From positions 1-64,000 of the forward strand of contig JAPDRN010000045.1 of the NCBI GenBank assembly GCA_030247855.1: 64,000 bases of DNA, written 5' to 3'. This DNA comes from Knufia peltigerae (taxonomy: Eukaryota > Ascomycota > Eurotiomycetes > Chaetothyriales > Trichomeriaceae). Shown here one piece after another: positions 33,403-44,905 of this stretch. Positions within the stretch are counted from its first letter, which is position 1; every line of letters starts with the position of its first letter. The position numbers and the translations under genes were made by a program. Below the pieces are notes generated by a model. That model did not search any database and was not told the origin of the DNA. It saw only the letters and a list, made by a program, of their open reading frames with translations.

Positions 33403-33924
33403 CTGGGAGGGAACCGCCCACGCCAGGGGAGAGAGAATCAAGATCGTCTCGAGAAGCTGAGTGAGTTCAAGGTCCCGACTTTTATGGATCGAAAGACCAT
33501 GGGCCGCCCCTATAAGAGCCCCTTCGGGAGGCGTCAAGGGACAGTTGCATTGTCGTCCCGGCTATATCGGAAGTGACCTGGCAGTGAAAAAGGGCTTGCC
33601 ACATGGCTGGCATCCAAGGGACAATCGTTTGGCTCCGCTATCGTCCTGAACTCAAGTTGACATGATCAAGGCACGATCAGCCAGGAAGCAAGAAAATGAT
33701 CTCATTCTCGAAGCTTGAAATTACAGAAGCATATAATGGGCACTGTTGACTTGATTCTACTTTTGGAACATCTACAATGGGAAGGAAACAACAAACATTA
33801 TCATTAGGTCGATTGCATGATCTTCAACTTCCTTCGACACGGTGGTGCCCTGTGTAGAAACACTTAGAATTGAGGTCAAATTTAACAAACAAGAACGCTA
33901 TGAATGACTTCCGTTGAACCGTCA
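33403..33924. other. Intergenic region upstream of the FUSC-like gene
   Basis: 522 bases holding the promoter and possibly a short first exon of the FUSC-like gene, plus the 3' flank of the bZIP gene. Confidence 0.5.
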
Positions 33925-34662
33925 TCAGCTCAGGCACAAGGTCTTGAGCTGGTTTGCAAGTTGAGATATACGAGACTTTAGCTGCACGATTTCCTGACGC
34001 TGATCGCTAGACAACTTTTTGAGGTCTTCCTTTTCGCCCCGAACAATCTCTAGTTCGGCGTTGAGAGACTCAATTTGTGCCTCTTTCCGCCGCCGATGTG
34101 CTCGTTGTGCATTCCGGTTCTGCTCCCTTCTGCGCTGTTTGGACTTTATCCAATCATCTGTGGTCGGAATCTCAAAATCTTCTTCTTCTTTTGTCGTTGT
34201 GTCGTTAAGTCGCTTTGATCTTATCCCAGGTCTCTGTTTCTCCCTCCCGTATTGAAGCTGTTCGTAGGAAATACTTGGAGATGGCGACGATGCAGGAGAG
34301 TCATGGTCAGGTCGGTTTACTGGTTGCATCTGTGTCGAACTGAAACAGAAGCTGGGATGCAGCGCCGACAGCTCGGTCAAAGGATGTGCTGCGATCTCGG
34401 CGGAGACTGACAGGAGTTGGTTGGAGGAAGGCACCACCGTATTGTCCTCGATGTGGGCGTCTATACTCCAGAGCAAGTCGCTGTCCTGGAAGTTCAAGAC
34501 AGATGACTTCATTGCCATACCCGAGGCGTCTGTCGTCGAGTAATTCATATCGACAAATTTGTATACTCGCATCCAAGGCTGGTTAATAAGAACTTTGTGC
34601 TGCCTGAAACGTGGACAGTCGATCAGTACGAGTGTGCAAAGCCGGTATGATAGAGGGATCAT
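33925..34662 (-). CDS. bZIP transcription factor
   Basis: Frame of 245 residues from the ATG at 34662. The basic region near residues 173-194 reads KQRRREQNRNAQRAHRRRK, with the N-x-A-x-x-R core of bZIP factors in the Yap/Pap1-like NRxAQRA form. It runs into a leucine zipper (IESLNAELEIVRGEKEDL, then VQLKSRISQLANQLKTL) at the very C-terminus. The middle is acidic and Ser-rich. The first 38 residues before MNYSTTDASG look less natural, and a CAG inside them could be an intron acceptor, so the true start may be 34548 or a spliced exon. Nuclear DNA-binding regulator; targets unknown. It sits between a transporter-like gene and a divergent Zn2Cys6 regulator. Confidence 0.8.
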   Translation of the reverse strand: MIPLSYRLCTLVLIDCPRFRQHKVLINQPWMRVYKFVDMNYSTTDASGMAMKSSVLNFQDSDLLWSIDAHIEDNTVVPSSNQLLSVSAEIAAHPLTELSALHPSFCFSSTQMQPVNRPDHDSPASSPSPSISYEQLQYGREKQRPGIRSKRLNDTTTKEEEDFEIPTTDDWIKSKQRRREQNRNAQRAHRRRKEAQIESLNAELEIVRGEKEDLKKLSSDQRQEIVQLKSRISQLANQLKTLCLS

Positions 34663-36071
34663 ATACCTTATATCCCCCGAGAAAGCGGCGAGCTTTTAAG
34701 CGAGCTTTTAATAAGTGGTGATATACGGTTGAAAATAACCGGAACCAACCAACCAACAAGGCTCGTTCTTGGATATTTGTTGGGCTTCATGCTAGGTGAA
34801 AGCACGGCCTGAGACAGGAGCCACATTCTGAACGGTTGAGCCTTGGAAACGTCGCCCAGGGTATCGGCACGTTCTTGTTCCTATTCCAACGAGAGCGAGG
34901 ATGGGCTTGGTAAGGCAGGCCACCGTTGTCACTGATGATGCCTAACCACTCAAGGTTGCCATGGATCGAACTTAATAGAGCATATGACGGAAAGGGGGCG
35001 ATGGAGATCTCCGATCTGCAATGACAGTCTCGTCAGTGGGAGCGAGTTGAAATATGTAACCATCGAAAGGGTCAATAGGCGTAGAGATAAGTAAGTGCAG
35101 ATGCTCCGTACACCGGTGGGAAAACACATCTGTGGGCCGTTGACGGTCAAGTAATCTAGTAGGATTAGGAAACAGGCAGGGGTTCAAGATGCCACCTTGT
35201 ATATGGCCTCGTAACTCAATATCGGATTGCTCAGCTCGAGGCGAGTAGTGCGAAGCTGCTAGACCTGATATACATACTCGCCCAGCGAAAAGAGGGACGT
35301 GGGCAAGTTACTAAGCGGGCGTTGGATTGAAGCTAATGCAAAGAGCGAAAGTTACGAGACTGTGTGCTCGGGGGACTCTTACCGAGCAGAGTGAAGCTTC
35401 GAGTACGAGTATGAGTGATTTGCTATCTTCACTCATGTCGATCTCGGAGGAAAGGATATCTCGGCCCAAGAAAAAGTGTCAACACTGACGAAAGTACACG
35501 GTAGATGATTTGTTATGGCTGTTAAGCCTTCTCATGCAGAGTGGCAAGCAGTAGGGAACGCCAGCCTTGCGACCCACATTCCATAGCCGACGGTCGCTGA
35601 CATTGTATTGTATTGTAGGCCATAACCGAGCCGATTATCGACAACGTCAAAAGAAATCTCTCAACCGCTGGCGATCTACAAGTACCCGTGCCATTCTTCC
35701 GACGAAGCTCAAAGAATCAACTCCCTGTCGGGACTCATATCCGTGAGGGTACTCTGCTACAGAGTAACACATGTGCGTCTTTAAATGTCACTTGGACGAC
35801 CCCTATCAGCACCATAAGGCTGACCCGCTTTTCGAGGCCATTTTTTCGATGCCATATACACCTACAAAAATGGGTATTACGAGCAGCTTATCCGTACCGG
35901 TTTTCAACTACCAGGATCCTCGACTAGCTTCGCGCCTTGAAGAGTTCTACCATAACCGAGCCGGTTTGGTTTCCCTTGTCACCCGTTTGAGACGATAGCG
36001 ACGGGAAGTCACCGTCTTTTTTTGCCCATCTCGCAACATCGGCGATTGCATACAGTACTGCCTCTACTGAT
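34663..36071. promoter_or_regulatory. Divergent region between bZIP and Zn2Cys6 regulator genes
   Basis: 1.4 kb with no recognised gene. An ATG-initiated frame at 35771-35998 (75 codons) has unremarkable composition and no known family. A small TATTG tandem lies near 35606-35618. Confidence 0.5.
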
Positions 36072-38126
36072 ATGGATCTCGATTCATCCCATGCCGCTGC
36101 ACACAATGAATCCGAACGGATACGAAGTCCCCGCCCGCATGGGTTCGCATGCGACACGTGTCGACGTCGGCGCGTGAAATGCGATGGCCAACAGCCCTGC
36201 GAGCGTTGTCTCAAAAGCAGTGTCCAGTGCACTTACGGTAGTCGTTTTAATCGTAAATCGACTCTCTCGTACACGCGTCATCTCGAAGAGCAGATTTCTG
36301 TATTACAGAGTCAGTCACAAGGCCAACCGCAGTCCAGCTCAGGTGAAGTCCCCGTCCCCCGTTTTTTTGATCTGCAAAACAATGCCAGTCCCGCGAGTGG
36401 TAGCAGTTGCGACTGACCTTTGAGAATCAAAAATGCTTCAGCACAAGAGCATCATAGTACCGATATGCTTATCGGACCGGAAGATGACTACTACTTTCAT
36501 TTGCCCAATGTATCTTCGACCATCTTTTATGGCCGGTTCGGGGGCCTGAGCGTTCTCCGATCCCTGGGACGATCGCTGCTGTGGGAAGTTCAGCCATCAC
36601 CGACCTCGTCGTCGCCTGGTAGGGAACTTGTCGAGGCTTTCCATGACCTTACACTAGGTCCTCACAAGCTCTCGGGAGAAAGTTATAGACGCGTCGCGAC
36701 CTGTCTGCCCTCCAAGGACCAGGTGAGAGCGGACATTTCCCTGGCGTGTAGGACAGCCCTCATCTGCCACGATTGCTTGGATCACGCACTTTTGTCCCGG
36801 CAACTCGACAACTTGTATGACACGGATCCCGAGGACTACTCCAATGCCCAGCAACAGTCCCTGGCGTTGGTCTATTCCTTGGTGGCACTTGGCCGGCGAT
36901 ACTCAACGACGCCGAGCGGGATCGAAAGCCATCAGGCAACAGACGCCACCAATCCAAAAGGGTAAGATTTCTTTGAACTTGCCTAGTTGCATGATTGAAG
37001 CATTCACGATCCATTGATTACTCTTATTTCTTGCTAACTTGTTCGGCTTAGTTTCACGTATTTCCAATCCAGTCGCAGAATGGTCCAGAGTGCGGACTTC
37101 TACACTCTCGACTCCTTGCGAGCCATTGTCTACCACGCGCGATACCTTTTGTCGGTATCCATGATATCCAAGGCACACTCGTGTTTGGCGACAGGTCTTT
37201 CCGCCGCGTTCTGCATGGGCATGCACATCTCCAACCCAAGACCAGAAGACGTTCCGGTTGACGAAGCCTTGCAACGGCGTCGGGTCTTCGCCGTCATGGA
37301 TATGATGGACACGTACCTGGCCAGCTTACTGGGATTGCCCAAGGTTGTGAGAAGTGAGACGGATGTGAAGCCTACACCATCGATTTTGGAAGAAGAAGAA
37401 GAAGAAGATGATGATGATGAAGACGAGGTCCTGCCCGACTTGGGAGGTGACGGGTTTCCTCTACGCCATCCTGCCGAATCCATCGCCGAGACTGTCCTGT
37501 GTCAGAAACTCAATGGCATCCTGGCCAGGATAGGGAATTCGCGACTTCTGTCGGCGACGTCTCGAAACGACGACACCAGCCAGAAATACACGGAACGTGA
37601 CGACGTCGTCGCCATGCACGAGGCCGAGATCCAAGACTGGTACGACCGCCTCCCGGCCGTGATGGAGGAGACGTCCGAGCCCGAGCCCGGCGCCCTCCGG
37701 GCCCAACTCATGCTGAGGCTGTGGCACGCCGTGGCCCAGATCATCCTCTACCGGCCGTTCCTGCACCATTTGGGCCGCGACGGGCAGGACTCGAGGTTCG
37801 ACCTGCGCGGGTACGAGTACGGGTCGGCCTGCATCCGTTCCGCCATGCAGGCCATCTACCTGTGCGAGGTGCTCCAAAACAACGGCATGCTTCACGAACC
37901 TTTTTATCTCGTGCTGTACAGCCTCGCGTACGCCACCAACATACTGGCCTTTTTCATCGCGTCCCCTTCCCCGAAAAAGGCCACGGTGCGGGAGAGCGTC
38001 GTGGCGGTCTGGAAGGCCCGCGACATGCTGGACCGGCTCGGGAGGCACAACAACCCTTCGGCCAGACGGTACACAGCCCTGTTGACGGGATTGCTGGCTC
38101 ACATGCCTTCCTTGCAACAAGAGTAG
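36072..38126 (+). CDS. Zn(II)2Cys6 transcription factor
   Basis: Three exons, 36072-36399, 36442-36961 and 37052-38126, give 640 residues. The zinc cluster is near residues 27-54: CDTCRRRRVKCDG then CERCLKSSVQC, spacing CX2CX6CX5CX2CX6C with the usual basic residues. A short coiled linker follows (RHLEEQISVLQSQ). The fungal-specific middle homology region runs from about residue 200, including FYTLDSLRAIVYHARYL, HSCLATGLSAAFCMGMH and RRRVFAVMDMMDTYLASLLG. A Glu/Asp run lies near residues 395-408. The first intron is only 42 bases (45 if the alternative donor is used), but its GT, CTGAC and CAG are in place and both reading frames agree. Nuclear regulator; the divergent bZIP gene and the FUSC-like gene are possible partners, by position only. 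Confidence 0.88.
37387..37425 (+). repeat. GAA/GAT tract encoding acidic run
   Basis: In-frame GAA then GAT repeats give about 13 acidic residues in the Zn2Cys6 regulator. Possible activation patch or neutral repeat. Confidence 0.8.
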
Positions 38127-38376
38127 AACCCTGACACGTCCGTGCCAGTGCCCCAGAGGCGCTTGATCTTTCTAGCTTGTGGTTTCTTTCTTGAACCCCC
38201 CCCAAAATAGGATTCGGTTGAATTGTGGAAGATCATCGAGCAGGCAATTTTCTGTGCTCACTCTTCGTAGGAAGTATGTACAACATGAGTGAATACATGG
38301 CTCACCAGTCCATGATGCTTTACTTTTACATAGGTCTGCTTGACTACCTGATTGCGTGCGCTGCTTGCTCGTCGAT

Positions 38377-40803
38377 TTACCATCCACCACCTCCACCACC
38401 CTTCCCACCAAATCCACCGCTCTCGTCACTGGCCGTGATACCCTTCTTACCACCACCGCCACCACCATGACCACCGCGCTGACTCTTTTGCTGCGCCGCT
38501 TCATGCTTCCTGAGATCCTCCGGCACTCTGGATATGCTACTCTTCATGAGCATCTGCTTGAGGTCATACAGTACGTCGTTGTCTTCATTGCCCAGGAACG
38601 TGATGGCGACACCACTCTTGCCCGCACGACCGGTACGACCGATACGATGGGTGTAGGACTCGATGTTGGTGGCCATGTTGAAATTGACGACAAGACTGAC
38701 GTCGGGCACGTCGATACCACGACCCGCGAGATCAGTGGCGACAAGGACATCCGTCTTGCCGTCACGGACAGACTGCAATGCAGCCTCACGCTGCTCTTGC
38801 GTCTTGGAACCGTGTAATGTGACGGAGCTGAAGCCCATGGTCTTGATGTCCCTGGCGACGGCGTCGCAGTTGCGCTTGATGTTGACAAAGACGATGATTG
38901 GAGGCCTGAATTCGCCAGACCGGAGGATCTCATTGAGTCGTTTCTTCCGCTTGTCTTCGCCCGACACAAATTCGACCCGCTGTTCCACCGTGTCGACCGC
39001 CTCGCCAATGTTGCCGATAGTCACAATGGCCGGGCGCCGGAGGTACTTGCGTGCGATGCGCTCGACGGCGGCAGGCATGGTGGCCGTGTACATCATCGTC
39101 TGGCGGTATCGTTCTTTGCCACCTAGATGACGGGACATGGCTCTGCCATCCTCGGCGTCATCCGTGTCCGGTTTCTCGTTGGTCACCGGCAACGCGTCGA
39201 GGATCCTGTTGACGGGCTCTTCGAAACCTAGATCGATCATGCGATCCGCTTCATCCATAATGACGTAGCAGCACTGCTCGAGGACGATGATGCGTCGGTC
39301 AATGCAATCCACCAAACGACCTGGGGTGGCGATGATGATTTCGGCGCCATTGCGTAGATTGTAGGCCTGTTCCTCGATGGAGTGGCCACCGACGATCGAT
39401 ACGACCGTGAAACCCAGCGGTGATGCGAATTTGCGAGCTTCTATCTCGATTTGCTGTGCCAATTCACGTGTCGGCGCCAGGATGATGGCGTAGGGACCGT
39501 TATTTCTCCGCCATTCATCTTCATCCAGTCGCGGAAGCTCGGCGATGTATACCAGGAGAGGAAGCAAGAAAGCCGCCGTTTTACCAGATCCAGTAACAGC
39601 AACACCAATAAGGTCGCGGTTCTGGAGAGCGATGGGGATGGCGGCTCGTTGAATTGCAGAAGGATCCGTGTAGCCTACTTGATCGATAATATCGAGCAGA
39701 CGTCGTGGGAGTCCTGATTCCTTCCAATTACGCATCGGGTTCGGTATGCCGCCTCCTTTAGTACTGATGTTGAAATCTTCCTTGAATATTCGCCAGTCAC
39801 GCTCGCGCATCTGATCGAGCCTCTTCTCACTCCAGTGCTTGTCGACTGCCATACGACTAGACTCTTCTTTTCGTCTTCGCTCCATCTCCAGAATTTCCTG
39901 TGCTCGCGCCGCACCAGCCTCGGTGTCTCTGGACTGCAGGGCTTCGGCGTATTTACGGGCGGCTTCATCCGCGGCCTGTTGGTCGAAGCCACCAAGGCGA
40001 CCGCGACCAAAGAAGGTCGGTTGAGCTCGCTCGTTGTATATAGGGTTGTAGTCAGGCGTGGTATCTTCTTCGGCGTTCCATTCAAAGTTGAACTTCTTCT
40101 CTGTCGTACGACGTCTCTTTTTCGAGGCCGAGAAGGTCGAAATATTGGTCTCTGCGCCCATATACCTTTGACGAATCAGGTCCACCTCTGCTTTCCCATT
40201 TCGATCATCAACCGCTTGTCGCTTCTGCGTTCTCGAGTCTGCGCCGAACGATATGGACTTGGGAGCCGTAGGCGGAGTAAAATCAACACCTTTGTTGTGC
40301 TCTCGAGATCGCATTGCACTTGGGCCAGTAGGTACATCGCCGTTGCGAAAAGCCCTTGGCCCGGTCGGCGCTACAGATGACTTTGACCGCCCGGTCTCTT
40401 TGGGCGGCTCGACAGGCGTGGTTCCATTGTGGCCGTTCTGAGATTTGGAGCGGGCGGCCGCTTCGACTTCGTTCGCACGTTTCTCCAAGGCTAGTCGCTC
40501 GCGCTCGGCGCGGGAAAGGAACTTGGGTTTACTCGCCGCCAAATCAGCTTCCCGTTTCTTTTTGAGAAGATCTTCCACGGAGAGAGGTTGTGTCTTCGGC
40601 TTCGTCGAGGCGCCCCATCCTTTCTTCTTGACGGCGGCCCCGTTGGCAGTGGGTGGAGGTGGCGGAGGGGCAAGATCTGACGGGGGAGGTGGAGGGGGTG
40701 CAAGTGTTGATGGAGGAGGTGGAGGAGTCTGTGGTCTTGATATAGGGTCAACAGGAGGCGCAGGGACGTCAATATCGTGGCCGTTCACCATTCCAGTCGC
40801 CAT
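38377..40803 (-). CDS. PRP28: Pre-mRNA-splicing DEAD-box helicase Prp28 (DDX23)
   Basis: Single-exon frame of 808 residues from the first ATG at 40803; only a TTG lies further upstream. The N-terminus is rich in proline runs (PPPPPP) and charged residues, with KRRRTTEKKFNFEWNAEEDT, the conserved Prp28 segment, and SEKRLDQMRERDWRIFKEDF before the helicase core. Core motifs: AVTGSGKTAAF (Walker A, about residue 400), APTRELAQQ, ATPGRL, MDEADRMIDLGFE (DEAD, about 513), YTATMP, TDLAGRGIDVPDVS and HRIGRTGRAGK (about 720). A glycine-rich GGGGG tail ends it. Prp28 displaces U1 from the 5' splice site so that U6 can pair there, in the nucleus. Highly confident. Confidence 0.95.
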   Translation of the reverse strand: MATGMVNGHDIDVPAPPVDPISRPQTPPPPPSTLAPPPPPPSDLAPPPPPPTANGAAVKKKGWGASTKPKTQPLSVEDLLKKKREADLAASKPKFLSRAERERLALEKRANEVEAAARSKSQNGHNGTTPVEPPKETGRSKSSVAPTGPRAFRNGDVPTGPSAMRSREHNKGVDFTPPTAPKSISFGADSRTQKRQAVDDRNGKAEVDLIRQRYMGAETNISTFSASKKRRRTTEKKFNFEWNAEEDTTPDYNPIYNERAQPTFFGRGRLGGFDQQAADEAARKYAEALQSRDTEAGAARAQEILEMERRRKEESSRMAVDKHWSEKRLDQMRERDWRIFKEDFNISTKGGGIPNPMRNWKESGLPRRLLDIIDQVGYTDPSAIQRAAIPIALQNRDLIGVAVTGSGKTAAFLLPLLVYIAELPRLDEDEWRRNNGPYAIILAPTRELAQQIEIEARKFASPLGFTVVSIVGGHSIEEQAYNLRNGAEIIIATPGRLVDCIDRRIIVLEQCCYVIMDEADRMIDLGFEEPVNRILDALPVTNEKPDTDDAEDGRAMSRHLGGKERYRQTMMYTATMPAAVERIARKYLRRPAIVTIGNIGEAVDTVEQRVEFVSGEDKRKKRLNEILRSGEFRPPIIVFVNIKRNCDAVARDIKTMGFSSVTLHGSKTQEQREAALQSVRDGKTDVLVATDLAGRGIDVPDVSLVVNFNMATNIESYTHRIGRTGRAGKSGVAITFLGNEDNDVLYDLKQMLMKSSISRVPEDLRKHEAAQQKSQRGGHGGGGGGKKGITASDESGGFGGKGGGGGGW

Positions 40804-41177
40804 CGCGGCGATGGCTGTCAAGTTGGGTTCAGTGCGGGCTTGGTTTCGGTAAGAAATGATGACGGCACCGACCGACAATAGGAGATTAGACCGAATAGTA
40901 TGATCTAAGGAAAACTTCGTGAGAGTTCGAGTGAGTAAATCGAGGAGGACGATGGCTGAATGCGCTGGTATGAGGCCGATCTTTTGTTCCTGGAATCGCA
41001 GTCTGGTAGATACATACTACACGAGTACTTGAAAAGAATATCTAGATCTATTCTACTTTTAGCCTGAGGTGATGCCGCTCTATCGAGGCCGTAGCAAACC
41101 ACTTATGTGACGCTAATACGAGTACGCCATAGACAAACTGTCCCCGATAGCCTCATGCTCATCCAAGATCTGAAACT
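40804..41177. promoter_or_regulatory. Upstream region of PRP28
   Basis: 374 bases between the PRP28 ATG and the stop of the next minus-strand gene. No motif recognised. Confidence 0.45.
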
Positions 41178-42005
41178 CTAGTATTGTTTCTCCATCTTTG
41201 CGTAATACGTGGTGGTACTCTTCGAGAATGTCTTGGTTGCTTCATCTAGTTGAATTCCCACCTTCTCCGCAGCTCCTGCACTTGGGAAGCCCGTGAAGAC
41301 GACAATAACTTCGGCGTCTTCTCGCGAAGCTGCGACGGTAATGAAGTCGTAGCTTCCCTTGTCTACGACATGGATGGCCTTGTCAAGGGCCTTTGCGAAG
41401 TTGGCCTGTAATGGGACAGGAACATCCAAATACGAGATGCCGTACATTGCCGATTGAGGCGTCTTTGCCGAAGCTCCTGGCAGAATGAGATGGTGACTAT
41501 GCGGTTCATTCGTCAGTATCATATACGATCCTTCTGGTCCTTACGGTTATAGGTATCGCAAATGGATCTTACCATGCCCATTTTGCATCCTCAGTGTTGA
41601 TGAGCTGCCCAAACAGTGGCTTCACCGAGTTGAATTGTTCAGCTGGCATTCGGTGTCAGTTAACGAACCAACAACAATGAGACCAGCTGGGCTGACTTAC
41701 TGTTTATAAACGCATCCTTATCCTCTGAAGATGTCCAGTCTGCCGCGAGGACGGCCTGGCGCTCGTCGCCTTCTCTGGTTCCGAGCGAGTTCTGGCGAGC
41801 CACGTCGAAGGTGCTGACCTTTTGCATTATGCCTCTAAAAACCTCGCGGAACTGGGAACATGTCAGCATGGGTGCTAAACCACACACACTACACGTTTCG
41901 GATTGTACATACTTGAGACTCGGGAATGTCGCTTTTTCGAAATGAGCATATCTCGAGAAGTCGACCGGGGCCGTCGGCGGTAGGGTAAACTATTGGCAAA
42001 GACAT
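41178..42005 (-). CDS. Hypothetical protein, ABM-like dimeric alpha/beta barrel
   Basis: I rebuild four exons with standard ends, giving about 209 residues. Exon 1 starts MSLPIVYPTADGPGRLLEI at 42005. Exon 2 carries FREVFRGIMQKVSTFDVARQ and AVLAADWTSSEDKDAFIN. Exon 3 carries EQFNSVKPLFGQLINTEDAKWA. Exon 4 carries LPGASAKTPQSAMYGISYLD and ends YAKMEKQY. Introns have GTATGT or GTAAG donors, and the first shows a CTGAC branch. The strand-helix pattern, with W followed by a helix and a residue run like EDKDAFIN, resembles antibiotic-biosynthesis-monooxygenase-like barrels, perhaps two in tandem. This is a fold guess only; I do not recognise the family. No signal peptide or membrane segment. Confidence 0.7.
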
Positions 42006-42925
42006 GTTCAGAGAGAATGGCTATGATGTTGGAACACTGATTTTTGATGGCTTGCAAGGTCACAAAGCCTTGATAACGTCCTGAGTGCCGACATCGACGC
42101 TGATTCTGGCGCTAGTAATCGAGTACAACTACAATTCGCCAGACATGAGGACCCAGCACTCTGTATGGAGTATTGTAGACTTAGTGAACGGTGTGAATGG
42201 AGTACCTCGAAGTGGACTCAACACCACTTCGGAGTGTCGGTTCGGCTTTGGTAGGTAGTGTAAAAAACGTCTCCAGTGACAACAACTCTACAAGCCATTG
42301 CAAAAAAAGAAAAGGAAAAGAAATTTCCCCCAGAAACAAAAATTTGAAGGTTCGAAGCCCCGACCGTCTGCCAACGGTCAACGCTCCTAATACTTATCCC
42401 GACTATGACTATGCACAAATCTCAACTCCATTAGAGGAACGTATTACTCCGTAATACTTGTAGAGATGCTACAGTAGTCATGGAAAGCAGCCGACTCCCA
42501 GTTTAATCCCACTAAGCTGGTTTCCAAGGATAAGCCCACCTCCAAACCACTGGTAACAAAGTCACATTGCGACGTGGTGAGTCTTACTAGTTGGGCCATC
42601 AAGGCGATCAATGTTGAGGGGAATTTCACCGGATTAAATATATGTAGGGTGTAAATAACGAGACATTCACTTGATACCTACCTAGGTAAGGAGGGTTCAC
42701 ATTCACTACAGTCATGAGACATCGAGGGAAAAGCCCAGGGATGATAGCAGGCAGCAAGAATGAATCTCTCCATATTGACGAATAGAGCGACTACGGGCCA
42801 CTGTCGATGGCCTTACACTCGCGCACGATGTGATGTTGTCCTAAGTAATGCAGCATCTTCATCGGTAGGAATTTCCGTCCTACTTCTTCCCTTCGAGCCA
42901 TCGACCGCGGCGGCCGGTGTCTGCT
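42006..42925. other. Intergenic region, 0.9 kb
   Basis: Between two minus-strand genes. It holds a TACTCCGTA word at 42445-42453 and a perfect TACCTAGGTA palindrome at 42679-42688. No gene seen. Confidence 0.6.
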
Positions 42926-44905
42926 TCAAGGACCTTGTCCTAGAGGTGGTGCGCATTTCTCAACCTCACTCACCACCGCTGCGTCCGCCTTGCCGTGTCC
43001 CATGACCCCCTGTTCGGCCTCCCGTTCTCGCTCTACCATGATAATCTGTTGGAATCTACGCGGGGCGACCTTGTTGTTGTAGAGATGATCAATCTAGTAT
43101 CGGATCAGCTGTGGTTCGAAGCCACGTGGCAGAGAAAGACTTACCTCCTCAAAACTGAGGCCCCTGGTTTCTGGGACAAGAAAGAAGAAGGCGATACTCA
43201 GAGGAACACCCAGACCAAAGAAAACAAAGCCGACTTTGGCACCTAGATTTCCGGCGTCGGGGTTGATCATGTAGGGGACAACGAAACCAATCAGCCATCC
43301 ACTTCTTGAACGTTAGCTTTCAGCGTCCGGGGGGAAGGGAAGGGGGAGGGGGGTTGTTGCTACGAAAGACTTACGTTGCACCTTGGCTAAAACCAACCAA
43401 AGACATCGTTGCTGGACGCAATCTTGGTGTCGGGACTTCTGAAGCGAGGGCGAATCCCACTGCACCCACAGTCATCTGGTAGATGATAGCCCAGAGGAAG
43501 ATGCTGACAAGGATGACCCAGATGGCGCCTGAGGCACTAACACAGCCCATGATTCCCATAAGCTGTGAGCGCATTAGCACAAGGTCGTAGCCACCAGGGG
43601 CATGCGTAGACGCTTACCAATTCCGTCAGGGTGAGACCAATGATTCCGTACACGAGAAGCTTTCGCCGACCAACATACTCAATCACGAAGAAAGCCGAGA
43701 TGTTGGACAGCAACATAATGACGTACAACACGACCGACACGGTGAAGAAGTGGGACACGTTGATAAGTTCCATGAAATAGGTGATGTACCCCAGAACGAA
43801 GGCTGATCCGATCAATTGTTGGGCACCAGACATCAAACATGCGGTCAGAGTCCGTTTCTGGCGACAGAGTCAGTTGAATCTTGGAGTAATACTGCAAAGG
43901 CAACAACGATCGTGTTCAGCATGGGTTCTTACCAAATTCTTCCCCTTGAAACTTTGCAATATGGGAGGACCTAATTCTCCGGCCAGCTCTTGCATATGCC
44001 TCGTGGTATTGACCATTTCCTGCAGTCGGACCATCTCAGCCTCGATCAATCTCTGATCGGAACTGCCGTGGATTTTGTTGAGCGATCTACGGGCTTTCTC
44101 AGGTTCACTTTTGTTCAGGAAGTAGAATGGCGAGTCTGGAAAAAATGGATAGCCGGCCAACAAGACGATGCAGAAGGCGAATTGCAGGATGATCATGATC
44201 TCGTAGGACCACTTATCGGTTCTCTTTGCACAAAAGTTGGCAGCCAATGCGAGAAGGAATTGCCCAAAGACAATAGATCCGTTGATGATACAGAGAAAAG
44301 TTCCTCTGACCTCGGGCCGGCACACTTCTCCGATGAAAACAGGCGTGACCAGGAAGACAATACCAAACCCGATGGCTGTAAGTTGGAGTCAGCACTGAAT
44401 AATGGCGACCTGGGCGCTAGATAACTCACCATTGACAAGTCGGCCGACCATAAATCCTCGCCAGGTCTGAACTCCGATCTGGACCGCAACACCGGCCGCC
44501 GTAAGTACTGCTCCAATGCCCAAGGTGTGTTTTCTTCCGACCCAGTCGAGCAGGTATCCTGAGATGAAGATACCTACGATATCACCGACAGTAGACACGC
44601 CTGTCCATCCAGATTGAATGGGGGCTCGGATAAGATAACCTCCCGCTACACTAGGATATGGTTCACCATATTGTTTCTTGAACGGGCCAAAAGCCGTGAG
44701 AGTGCCAGAAAGTCCAAAGTCGAAACCTGCGCCCAGTCAGTCGCGTTCATTTCTCTAAGAGGGCAAAGGACATTGAGTTCTTCTTACCCAACATCATCGA
44801 CCCAATCGATGTGAAGATAGCCCAGGCGGCGAAGCCCCTCTGCTGATTCAGGATGGTCCATTTCAGCTTGGGCTGGATCTTCTCCCACTCAATCTGCACA
44901 GGCAT
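42926..44905 (-). CDS. MFS sugar transporter
   Basis: Multi-exon gene; the start is MPVQIEWEKIQPKLK at 44905 (further upstream the frame opens only with GTG). Sugar-porter marks in order: DWVGRKHTLGIG after helix 2, VCRPEVRGTFL, FFPDSPFYFLNKSEPEKAR at the end of the first half (the usual PESPR place), then SGAQQLIGSAFVLGYITYFM, YVGRRKLLVYG, SEVPTPRLRPATMS and VPETRGLSFEE. After the last intron the C-terminus is IDHLYNNKVAPRRFQQ and ends PPLGQGP. Several introns of about 50-90 bases. About 12 membrane helices are expected in the plasma membrane, importing a sugar by proton symport. The closest feel is alpha-glucoside/oligosaccharide-type fungal porters, but the substrate is inferred only from the beta-mannosidase nearby. 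Divergent from the Zn2Cys6 regulator. Confidence 0.9.

Noticed and set aside
43104..43142. Hairpin GTGG-TTCGAAG-CCAC resembling a tRNA T-arm
   Set aside because: It lies in an intron of the sugar transporter and has no D or anticodon arm around it.
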